Shown: positions 48,162 through 60,800 of the stretch, in pieces | How positions within the stretch are numbered: position 1 is the first letter of the stretch | Layout: every line of letters starts with the position of its first letter | From: Beaufortia kweichowensis | Lineage: Eukaryota; Chordata; Actinopteri; Cypriniformes; Gastromyzontidae | DNA: 64,000 nucleotides | NCBI GenBank assembly: GCA_019155185.1 | Contig: CM032797.1 | Coordinates: 5,008,881 to 5,072,880, forward strand | Reading direction: 5' to 3' | The notes under the pieces: model-generated | What the model was told of the DNA's origin: nothing | The model's database searches: none | Seen by the model: the letters and a program-made list of their open reading frames with translations, nothing else | Position numbers and translations under genes: made by a program

Positions 48162-51100
48162 GTCTCTCTCTCTCACACTCACTGTCTCACTCTCTCTCAC
48201 TCACTGTCTCACTCTCTCTCACTCTCTCTCTCTCTCTCTCACACTCTCTCTCTCTCTAGCTGCAAAATGGAAGTATAAAACTGGAGCCCCTCTCTGCATC
48301 ACTGGTCCACTCGGTTGCTGCAGCCACCACCCAGGCTTCTGTTGCCACGGTGACAATCGCTTCCCCATCCATGACCGCAGATATTCGCATGGGGATGTCC
48401 ACAGCACCCACTTACAGTCCGCCTTCCGTTCAGAGCTCGCCCAATCAGACGGCCTCCGCTCAGCTCCCAGCCTATGAGAGAGGGGTTCGATACTTCAGCC
48501 TTACAGAGAGTGGGGAAAATCCCACACCTTATATTCAGTCTCCGCCTCCCCCAGACCACCTCAGCCAATCGTCGTACAGCAAGGGTGGAGCCTATTCAGC
48601 CAGTGGGCAGAAACGAGAAGAAACCGGGTTGAGGGGTAGACTTGCTTACTCGGGGAGAGAAGAGAGAGAGCCTGGGCTGCCTAACGCGACCTCGCCGCAA
48701 CACACACATGTGCTGAGACACACACCCCCTCACGGCAGGGGAGACGCAGAGCTGAGGGGCCTGCAGGAGAGAGAGAAAGAGAGCGCACCCGTCTCGCAAG
48801 GAGGTTACTTGTCACCAGACGCTTATCAGTCAGCAAGAGGAAGCAATACAAGAACCGTCTCTTCAGGTAAGAGATGAATGAAGTTTGATAGAAAAAGATT
48901 GAATGTGTCTATTGTTTCGTCACGTCTTCCACGAGATGCGCCGGCCTCTGATTGGGTTAACAGGGTTAACCGGAGATCGGGTTCCATCTACATGCTGCTC
49001 AAATCGAATGTGATTAGCATAATTTATCATACATCAGACGCCCGGCTGTCTTTGTCTGAGCCGCGCAAAACTAATGATGCCCAAATGAATTGGGCAGAAG
49101 GCAGAGTGGAGTGATGCTCTCCTCTGTGGCTTTTGTTTGCTGTCTTCAAAGCTGTTACTATTTCTCCTCCTGCATGTGTGAAAGACGGAGCGTGACTGCA
49201 TTCGTTATTCTGTAGTAAAGAAGCAAATGAATGAAAGACGAGAATTGTGAAACTGGTGAGACAGCTGTACTGTAAATGTGTAAAACACGCACATTTTTGA
49301 TATAGATGTATTGTTGCTATACAGTAGAGATACAATGAGATAAGGGGTTATTAGGTTTAATTGTACGTCTGACAGTCATTTTGAATAAGAGCTATGACAG
49401 CAGTATAGATACAGGGTGTTTTTAGTCGTTTCTCATTGTGTTTTTGTGTAACGGTGGTGTTTTATTAGACTGGGGTCTGTATGTGTGTGTCATGATATTG
49501 ATTGAGCCATGTGATAAATGTGTCTGCTTTTCTGTGTCATGCTGTTTCTGTTTGATGCATGTATGTTTTTGCCTGCTGTGTTACATGATTGCATACACAC
49601 ACAGATTGTGTATTAATAACAAGACAGATGTGAATTTTTAAAAGATATTTGATATATTTGGTATGCATGATTGTGTTTTGACTAAATGAGATAAGTTGAT
49701 TATATTTTGATTATATTATGACATCATGCTTCTGGGTGTAGTGCACCTAGTTTTAGGACAAATTCTCACCGCTTTAAAGGGTCATGACATTGTTTTTTTT
49801 TTCTTTTTTATGTACCTTGAGGTGTAATGTAATATTACTAAGGTATTTTTTCCTACAGAAACATACAAAATTGAATTTAAAATGCATTAAAATAATTTCT
49901 TACTTAGTATTTGTCTTGTTTTTCAGCACAGTTATATAAGTGTAAAATGTTATTTTATGGCTCTTATGATTGAGAAATAAAATTATCTTACAATAAGCTA
50001 AATAAAAGCAAGAATATCTTGAATAAATGTATTATTATTTACTTGTATAGAGGTAAAACTTAAATTGCTTTAGTTTTTGTTGCATTTGCATGCATTTTTT
50101 TATTGTTTTAGGCACAAACTCATTTAAATTTTACCTTTTTGTTTTCAAAAACAAGACTTTCAGGATTGTATGAAAGTCACTGTGTTTGACATCTGTTTGC
50201 AGTCGATTTTTGTCTGTTCACTCTTTAAGACTTTGGTGTTACCAAAGATTTTGATTTCTCATATCATGACACCTTTAATGTTTTGTTTCATTAATATAAA
50301 TGATGATTCTTATTACTGTAAGCAAATCTTTGCATTAATGTCATCATAGTGTATGTGTACTTATACATGATTTTTATGTGTTTGAATTCCCTAGATTTCC
50401 CTGATCTCAATGTCCCCACGAGGGTTGTGAGCACAGCCGTGGTCTCCTCCAGAAGTTCTTCACACACACTCCCTTACCTCCAGCAAACACAGCTGTACAC
50501 ACCTCCACAATCTCAACAAAAACCAACGCAACAAGTCCACATCCAGACCTCTTCAACTCAATCACAAGCAAGACCTCAGGCACAAACCTACAGTCCGTCT
50601 GCAACACACAAACCGCATCTGGTTTCTGATCCTCACACCCTCAAAGACTCTCAGGCTCCTCCACTGCCAGATCAGGTGTATCCTGAACCCCAGCGGCAGA
50701 CACAAACCAGAATACCTCCACAGACGCAGCCAAAACCTCAATCCTTCCCCTCACCCCAGTCACATGCCTACATTCCCCCACAACCAAAGATACCCCCTCA
50801 AACTCAGCCCAAACCCCAGTGCTTCATACCACCTCCAACCCAACCCCAGGACGAGATCCCGGGAAAATACGGCCCACCTGGACCTGTTCTCTTCACAGAC
50901 CAAAGGCTGGAGATTGACGAAGAAACTGAAGCCATGACGTCCATGTCGATCAAAGAAAGGTGTGTGTTTGTTACTTTACTATACGTATGTAAAAAATCCC
51001 AATTACACTAGAACACACAAATGAAACTATCCATGCAACCTAGAATAGGTCCAAGCAACCTTTTATCGCTAGCGGTTTTACTGGCAACAAGTGTTCTTTA

Positions 51101-54100
51101 CAAAAATCGTATTCCCTTTCATTACCATTCTAGTTGATGTTTTTTTAAGCAGTCACGTCTTGGTCTTTGGCAGTCAAATATAAATTTAGTGACAAATTCA
51201 AAGCAGCAGATGCACAGCAATGTTCTTCACCCAGAAAATAACACACGTACTTTATTGATGATTAGTTCAAGTATACGATAACGATGTTCGGTGTCATCAT
51301 TACCCGTTTCACGATATGCATCACTTTATTGAATGATAATGAGATATACAACCACAGATGTCACGCCTCTTTCAGTAATAAGCTCCTCCTCCTGCTCAGG
51401 GTTTGGTTGTGGTTTCTCTTGATCTGTGTGATTATCTTTCTCAGCTCTTTAAAATCAAATAGATTTTGCTTTAATTAAAGCATGCACACCTATGGCATAA
51501 GGGTGTATTTTAGTGTAAGAAACAGTGTTGTGTTGAGCAGGATGATGGCTGGAGATGTTGCAGGATGACTGGAGCTGTTCTCTTTCTGTCTGCTCTGATG
51601 AATGAATGTGGGTCATCGCTGCTCTCAGCGAACGTTACAAAGACGGGCAACGCTATTTTCGAACTCCCAGTGTTCCTCTGCAGGGCACGATGAAACGAGC
51701 CAGAGAACATGACAAGGATGTTTGAGGATGCTAAAAGATGTATAATTGAGAGAGTCATACCTCCATTTTGTATGTTGTGGTGTTTAGATTTCTAATTGTG
51801 TACTTTTTTTGATGCTCAATATCTGCTTTGTAATGCTGAAGGGCTTTTGTTCAAAATATGAAATGTTTCAGGTTGGCCCTGTTGAAGAAGAGCGGAGAGG
51901 AAGATTGGAAAAACAGGATCAACAAGAAACAGGAAGTTATACAGGAAGTGGTGTCGGTGAGCGAGAAGAGCAGTCAGATATGGGAAGAGCAAGGCTTCAA
52001 GAAAAGGTAGGAACGTGTTGCCTAGCAACATCAAATCTGGAAATGTGTCACAGTAAATTGCCTCTTTTTGTTGTGTTGGAGCTGGACATCACTTGTCCTA
52101 CTGTGATTCATTCGTTATCAAATGTAAAAAAATGGCAACAACGTCTTCCAAGGGTTCAAATGAGCATGAGTTACATGATGACAATTTTCATTGAGCTTAA
52201 TGAAGTGTGACTCAGAAGTGTGACTCTAATTTGCCAGTAGTAACAGATACATTCACTCTTGTAGTCAAAGCTGTAAATTTGCGGTTTAGACTTTAATCTT
52301 GTATCGTCTACAATCTGGTGAGACACTTTTTTTTATGAAAAGTGTGTCACGTCACAGCGTGGTGTAACAAAATGTGTTACATGAGGAAAACATGAAAGAT
52401 TCACCTGTTTTCACTGTTATTTGGTGGAAAATGTATTCCTGAATGGTTAACAAGTTTGTAAGTTCGATCCCCAGGGATCATAATAAAACTGCTAAAATCT
52501 AATACCTTGAATGCCGTTTAAGTCGCTTTGGATTAAAGCATCTGCTGTACTACATGCTTGTCATAGTGATGCTAAAATCTGCCTCTCGCAATTCAAGTAG
52601 ATTCGATTAAAACAATTAAATGTTTTAAAATGTATCCAAGTCTCAGACACAGAATAGCATTCAGGCATCATTTTTCTAGTCGTTTATGTAAGCGTTCATC
52701 CCGCTGTGTGTTTTAGGAAGATCAGACTGTTATCAGGGAGCTGACAGCATCCGAGCAGCTCTGGGTAAGATGTCCTGCTTTCTGCTTACACTGCTAGTCT
52801 ATTGGCTTGATGTTTTGGTCATTAGCTGAAACGTGATTGGCTGACCTCTAGCAGCAAACTGCAGCGTGATTGGCTGCTTTTTATTCTACCGGTGTGAATA
52901 CTTTGATGCACTGCTTTCCCTGTCTGTATCTCTGATGTTCAGTAACCCTTTTCTGCTGTTCACAATTAATATGTTCAGTTTCGCTTAAAAAAAGGTTTTT
53001 ATAATTTTTCAGATTGTTGTGATAGATTAATTTGAACTTCTCTGCACCTTTTGTGCCGTTTATGGAAAATGCTGCTTTAAATTTGTTGCTCTTTTTTCCT
53101 AATGACTTTGAATCTGCCTTATTATTAGTAATAATAATTTTACTTATAAAAACGTTTAAGTTCCCCAATTCAAAATGTCACATGTTGATTTTCAGGACTT
53201 CATGTTTTGTATATGTCTTTCGGCTTCTTTTTGTACTTCTGCATTGTTCTCCATCTCTGCATTGTTTTTTATTACTTTTCTAATTTTTCATTGTATGTGT
53301 GTTATTATTTACACCTCTACAATCTTTATCTAACACTTTTCATTTTCTTCTGTTTTTATACTCTCTGTGTCATCATCCATCTCTGTCTGTAGGAGCCTGT
53401 CTTTTCTTCTACCTACTCTCCTCCTCCTTATCCATCTTCCCCAAAATGCCAGTATGTAGAGCATCAGGGGCAGGTAAGATGGACCGGGGGCATTTTGGAG
53501 CCATTTCTGTTGTCATAATTCTTTAAAAGCTATAACTGTTCACTTGAGATCAAAACGAGTGTCAGTCTGTCCATCCTTTCCACCATATTTAGATCAGTGT
53601 CTTCCCTCGAAACATTTTATTCAAGAACATTTTCAATGCAGTTTATTTGCTGAGTTGTTTTGTTTCATTCTCAATTTGCTTGTGATTTTTACAGGATAAG
53701 GTTAGTTTTGTTTTGGGCCAATTTAATCTATTTAGATTATGGTAAATAAGTAAATTTCAGATGTTGTAATAAATATTCTGCGAAAACAGTTTGTTTTTTA
53801 TTAAATGGTATTATTGATATGTAAAATCATAAAATATCAGATCAAACCTCAGCACTATTGTTGCTTTTACGCACGTATTAGGAAGAAGATGTCATAATCA
53901 AATCTCTCTTTGTCCAGATTTAATAATCGTAACAACTCTTTCAGTTTATTTTGAATCATGTGTAAATATCCCTGTAGGTTTCTTATATAGGCCAGATTTT
54001 AGACATGACAGACACATTCATTATCGATTTACATGCTAATAGAGTTCATTTGTAGTAATTGTAAACATTATTCCTCAATTGTGCCTTGTATGTAATATAA

Positions 54101-57100
54101 CAAAATTTAGTAGCCTATGTAGAAGAAATTAATGTCCAATTGTTTTATTTTTTATTCTATTTACACGCTTGTAACTGTTTATACCTGCTTGTTTTCTTTC
54201 CTGTTTTTTCAATCAGAAGCTTGGAGAAGAGAGGGAGGGCCAGATGTCTATTGAAGAACGGAAACAGATGATTTCTGTTCGAGAGGAGGCGTGGCAAAGT
54301 ACAGGAAAGGGCGTGGCCAACGACTCTGCCCAATACACTGTGGCTGCTAAGATGGTGAAAAAAGGTAAGGCAAATAAAAGTGTTTTCATTTCCGACTGTA
54401 TTTACTTCTATATTACATGTCTGTCTGTCTTGACATTGTCAGGTCTAGCTGCTTCCTCTGCAGTAATCAGCCCGATTCTTTCTCCAGTATCTGCAAAACT
54501 GAAGGGTAGCGTCTCCAAACCACAAGAAGGTAAAAAAGATGCACACGCACAGTATGCCACATGAAAAAATGCTGCACTAATAAATATATAAATATTTCTG
54601 CTTGGGAAGACACAAAGTTTTAAAAGTGTGATTTGAAGCATTGTAACTAGGGCAACAAACTGATGTGTTGCAGAAATTGAGGCCAAAGCAGAAATGGAGT
54701 CTGATAAGAAGCTGGAAAAGCTGGAGACGTTTTTGGGACGTTTGAACAGTAAAGGTGAGTGGATTGATGTAAGATTTTGATCACTATAGATTTATAAAGC
54801 TAAAAGTACAGACAAGGATGGGAATCATAAGGGATTTGGGAAAGTAAAAAAGTGAAATTAGTTCCGGGTCTTGATTCACAAGTCTTAGTGATAAGTATCA
54901 TTTGTTGTCAAAAAGGTTTATATTTTGCTTATATAAGTCTTTAAATTTATGTATTCCCTTTTAGTGTCAAGTTTGCAGGAGACGACTTTGACTGTGACCG
55001 AAAAGGCAGTGAAGGAAGTGATGCATTTGGACGATGAGGTCTTCTCCAAATTTTACCGTCACGTGACCGATATTCCCCGCAGCGTCAGCAGCAGAATGCA
55101 TCTGGAGGAAGATTTTGATGCCATCTTTGGAAAACAAACACCAAAGTAAGATGAAGTCTTACATAAGTCTCCACACTCACACTTTCTCCATCTGACCTGA
55201 TCTTATCGGATCTCAGGTTGACCTCAGCGATGGTTCAGCACAAGCGGGCCGTCCGCCCCTCTCGTAACGTCCAGGCCTCCAAAAACCCCTTAAAGATTCT
55301 GGCGGCACGAGATGACATCCGTCACGAATACACCGAGCAAAGACTGAACGTGGGCCAGCTGGAGACCAAGAGAATGAAACAGGAGAAGAGTGAGTAGATG
55401 AGCGGCAGATGGAAAGATGCTTCTGCTGTGTTTGTACATGTGTAACATGATTATCATTTGTGTTTCAGTGAGTAAGAGCTTGAGTTTGTCAGATGCAGCT
55501 TTGGCTGGTTTGGCAAGTAAAGAGAACTACAGCAGTGTGAGTCTGCGCAGTGTGAGCATCTCTGAGCAGATGACCAATAACAGCGCAGCTCCCTATAAAA
55601 AACTCATGCTCATGCAGGTCAAAGGTCAGTCTCTCCTTTCACTGTTACCAGCTGATGCATGATGAGGCATTTTGTTTGTCACAGTCTAAATGTCCAAATC
55701 TAAATCTATCTATATATATATCTGTTAATCTATATCTATATTTATATAGCTATACGTCTATATCTGTATATATCTTTATATTTGTATCTATAGCTATATA
55801 TCTATTAATCTATATATCTGTATTTCTGTATCTATATATCTATACATCTATATCTATAAATATATCTCTATACCTAAATATCTACATTTCTATATTTATT
55901 TATTTATTTATCTGCATCTCCATATCTCTATTTTTATCTATATTTCTACATCACTATATCTATCTATTTATCTAAAATGTTATTTCTAATTTCATATCTT
56001 TATCTATGAATCCACATCTATATATCTCTACATGTCTGTCTATATATCTTTTTCTCTTGATCTATCTATTTATCTTTAATTCAGATTTCTTTTTAAAACC
56101 AAATGCTGTGCCTCACAAAGCATTTTACAACTACAGACACAGACAATATTATTTTCATAAATGGTAATATTGTGTGTAATATACTGCATTTATTGTTGTT
56201 TAAAGTGTTAATAGTGTGTAGTATTTACAGTAGTTTGTGAATGAATGTTCTCCAGGTCGACGGCATGTACAGACCAGACTAGTGGAGCCTCGCGTTTCCT
56301 CTCTCAACAGCGGTGACTCTTTTCTACTGGTTACACCTGAACATTGTTTCGTTTGGATCGGAGAGTTTGCAAATGTCATAGAAAGAGCCAAGGTACCTGT
56401 CAGCCACCATAACTTCAGTTAATTACCAATCATATAGAATATGTTGCAAATATGTTGTAATGGGTTGCGTCTTTCTGATTAATCTCCAGGCATCAGAACT
56501 GGCCACTTTCATCCAGCTGAATCATGATCTCGGTTGCCGAGCAACACACGTGGAGACCATTGAAGAAGGTGTGAACTCCCCAAATCCCGCAGCTGATGAG
56601 TTCTGGAAGATTTTGGGAGGACAGGCCAGCTACCAGCGTGTGTACCCTGAAACACAGACACAAACATCACCACAGATATAGATGACAATTTTTGATAACC
56701 TCCTGAAATTAATTTGATATGCTTTACATCATGTGTGTGTATTGATCACAGCGGCCGGGTCTCCAGAAGAGGACGAGATGTTCGAAAGCGCAGTTGTTGA
56801 GACGAACTGTATCTTTCGCCTGGTGGATGATAAACTGCTTCCAGATGATGATTTCTGGGGAAAAGTGCCTCGCAGTTCCCTGCTGGGCTCTAAAGAGGTC
56901 AGACAACATGAGATTTTTGATTGAATTTGTGATTACAGCACATTTACTCTTGTTGATATAAACGATCATGTCTGTATTTGTGACTCTCTTTTTCTCTGTA
57001 GGTTCTTGTGTTTGACTTCGGTAGTGAAGTTTACGTCTGGCATGGTAAAGAGGTGACGCTGGCACAGAGGAAAGTGGCGTTTCAGCTGGCCAAGCATCTT

Positions 57101-57608
57101 TGGAACGGCACCTTTGACTATACAAATTGTGACATCAACCCTCTGGACCCTGGAGGACATAATACTCTCATACCAAGGTGACACATGCACACATATTTCC
57201 ACTTGAATCATAATATATTCACGATTTATTTCATAATATACAATTTTTTGGTAACTTTGTTAGTATGTGTGTTTTGTAGGAAAGGTCAAGGACGTCCAGA
57301 CTGGGCCATATTTGGTAGACTGACGGAACACAACGAGACGAGTCTTTTTAAAGAGAAGTTTGTGGACTGGAAAGATGCTTCTCGACTGTCACCTAAAACA
57401 GTTCAGGAGCAGCCCGTCCAGCTGAAGGTGAGCAGACTGACTTTTGTGTCTGTTATTCACACTACTGCAAATTCTTTCTTTCTGTTTCTTTTTTATTTCT
57501 CGCTCTTATTAATTTTCATTCCTTCTCTATTGTTTTTGCTGTTTATACTTGTTTTTATGCCTCACCCTTCTTGTTTTCTGTTTTTTATCTTTCCTGTATT
57601 CCTGTACT

Positions 57609-57639
<31 letters not shown>

Positions 57640-57769
57640 CTCATTCTCTTTCTTTCTTTCTCTCATGCTCTTTCTTTCTTTCTCTCATGCTCTTTCTTTC
57701 TTTCTCTCATGCTCTTTCTTTCTTTCTTTCTCTCATGCTCTTTCTTTCTTTCTTTCTTTCTTCTCATGC

Positions 57770-57800
<31 letters not shown>

Positions 57801-60800
57801 CTCATGCTCTTTCTTTCTTTCTTTCTTTCTCTCATGCTCTTTCTTTCTTTCTTTCTCTCATGCTCCTTTCTTTCTTTCTTTTCTTTCTCTCATGCTCTTT
57901 CTTTCTCTTTCTTTCTTGCTTTCTCCCATGCTCTTTCTTTCTTTCTTTCTCTCATGCTCTTTCTTTCTTTCTCTCATGCTCTTTCTTTCTTTCTTTTCTT
58001 TCTCTTTCATGCTCCTGCTCTTTCTTTCTTTCTCCATGCTCCTTCTCTTTCTTTCTTTCTTTCTTTCTCTCATGCTCTTTCTTTCTTTCTTTCTCTCATG
58101 CTCTTTCTTTCTTTCTTTCTCTCATGCTCTTTCTTTCTTTCTTTCTCTCATGCTCTTTCTTTCTTTCTTTCTCTCATGCTCTTTCTTTCTTGCTTTCTCT
58201 CATGCTCTTTCTTTCTTTCTTTCTCTCATGCTCTTTCTTTCTTTCTCTCATGCTCTTGCTTTCTTTCTTTCTTTCTTTCTCTCATGCTCTTTCTTTCTTT
58301 CTTTCTCTTCTTTCTTTCTTTCTGTCTTTTCTTTTTTCTTTCTGTCTTTTCTTCTGTCTTTCTTTCTTTCTTCTCTCTCTCTCTCTCTCTCGCTCTCTCA
58401 CAGGAGTCTCCAGTCACAGACTCTCGCTCCGAGTGTCAGGCGTACAGTGCCTCTTTGATGCTGCCGGTTCTGCAGTCACCCATCAGCACCGTTCTGGACG
58501 GTCAGGATGTGGGTCGAGGGCACGGCCGGGTGGAGAGCATCTCTAATGACAGCCTGAGGTCGCTTGAGATCAGCACTGTAGCTGTAGACGTCTGGCACAT
58601 TCTGGAATTCGACTACAGTCGACTGCCAAAGCAAAGCATCGGTCAGTTTTACGAGGGAGACGCTTATGTGGTGAAATGGAAGTACATGGTGTGCGCTGCA
58701 GGTCAGTAACTGCATAAGGTTTCAGTTATGTCTGGTGTGTTATAAATATATAGTTTGATAGATCACCTCTTTTTATAGTAGATCAAATGTTATCCTAGAA
58801 GCATAAACAGAATAGAAACTGTACACTGAACTGTAACTGTAAACTGAATAACAAATCAGATTTCATTTTTGCACAAGTATTATAAAGGCTGTTTAAGGTC
58901 AAAGCTCAAAAAAAGTCATGTAAACAAAATGCAAAATATGGGTTAATGGCAATTAAATGTGTATACTGCTATATTGTAAGTCACTTCCTGTATGTGTTTA
59001 GTGGGCAGCAGACAGAAGCCGGATCAGGTGCGCAGTGCCGGTCCAGGACGAGAGAAGTGCTGTTATTTCTTCTGGCAGGGCAGAAACTCTACGGTCAGTG
59101 AGAAAGGAACGTCTGCGCTCATGACTGTTGAACTGGATGAGGAGAGAGGTGCTCAGGTGAGAGAAGATACCGGACTGATCTGATTCAGTGCGTCTGATCT
59201 CTGTCTTTTGCTCATTTCGTTGTTTCTGTGTGGCGTTTAGATGCAAGTCCAGCAGGAAAAGGAGCCGCCCTGTTTTCTGCAGTGTTTCAATGGAGGGATG
59301 ATAGTGCATTCTGGGAAGAGAGGGGAGGAGGAGGAGAACATACAGAGTGAGTCACTTGCACCTTTTTCCCTCGTACATACTGTATGTGCAGCACATCCTT
59401 TTCCTCCATTTCTATTTGTTCCTAATGAGGCACATTATATTTAAAAAAAGAATACATTATGTATACTTTGTGAACTATGCAGATTTATATACTCAATTTC
59501 TATTTGCATTGTGGTTAATTAATCAATATCAACTGTGATTTCAAGTCCTCTTTCTTTTCATTTTGTATTTCATTTGTTTTCAAACTACATGAAAAATGCA
59601 AAAAATGCTATTTTTAAAAGAGAACATGGTAAAATATCAAACTATATGAGGTGAATCCAATATTAAATCAAGGAATTAATTGTTATTATTTTGAGAACAG
59701 ATACGACCAGGTTGTTTATACAAGATGTCGAATTGGCCACTCACTCACTTATATTTATTAAAAGGGGAAGAGAAGCCGGTTTGTGATTTGTGTAAAGATT
59801 TCCTGAGTGTAAAACATATTTTAATAGAATGTCTTTGTTTAAATTATATTAGACAACGTTTTTATTCAGAAAATATATTAATGGACATTTTTAAAAAGGT
59901 TTCTCCTGGAATAATTTTAGAATTTCTATCAAATATTAAATTGAAAAATTGTATGTAATTGTTATCATTATGGTTGTTATTGGTATATATGTTCGCTTTT
60001 TGTATATTGATGGGGGTTTTTTAAAGACAAAATTGTTAAATTATTTGAAGTGATTGTAATGGGTTTTTTTAAATACTGTTGATTGCCATGAATATAGCCA
60101 TTGGTGCTGATATGGCGGTACAATATAAATAAATATAAAAGAGAACATGGTAAGTTCATGTCAAAACAATCTAAAACTGTGTTTTACATACTACATGAAA
60201 TAAGTTTGTGTAGTGCACATTATATACTGTACCATTTAAAGGTTTACAGGGTCACATACTTGTGCATTCTTTATTTTTAGAACTATAACACATGGGACAT
60301 TGATAATTATGTTATAACTTAATTTCAAAATATCAATGTTGGCACTCAAAAACATGTGTTCTTTTTTGTTACATCCATTTTAAATTAGACACTTGTGGAG
60401 AGACAGAGATTTATGTGATGTTTGGACAGGGCCTTAGTAAAAGTTTATATTTCAAGGTTTGACTAAAAATGTCACTTCCATAACATTAGCATTGTCCTAT
60501 ACATCTCTATATTACAGTATATAATTTTGGACAGTTCTGTCTTTATTATCCTGGTTTGAGTGTCTTGCTGTGCTCGTTTTGAGTATACGATGACCCGGTG
60601 TGTTTCAGATGAGTGGCGTCTGTACTGTGTCCGTGGTGAAGTTCCAGTAGAAGGACACCTGCTGGAAGTGGCGTGTCACTGCAGCAGTCTGCGATCCCGC
60701 GTCTCAATGGTGCTTCTGAACATCAACAAAGCCCTCATCTACCTGTGGCACGGCTGCAAGACTCAAACCCACACACGGCATGTAGCTCAAACCGCTGTGG

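Noticed and set aside
47890..48477. Long Ser/Leu frame joined to genuine-looking sequence
   Set aside because: Most of it is the CT microsatellite; the real coding part is SVIL exon 12 in a different frame.
55655..55975. 106-codon Ile/Tyr/Ser-rich frame
   Set aside because: Translation of the degenerate TATC repeat.
57185..58709. Three overlapping forward frames of about 295-453 codons rich in Ser, Phe and Leu
   Set aside because: They are translations of the CTTT minisatellite in SVIL intron 27. All three frames are open with the same composition, and only the flanking segments belong to SVIL exons 27 and 28.
59725..59958. 77-codon frame with a Cys-Cys-His-Cys motif as a candidate host gene
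   Set aside because: It is the tail of a LINE second ORF inside an insertion with target-site duplication, broken by an indel.
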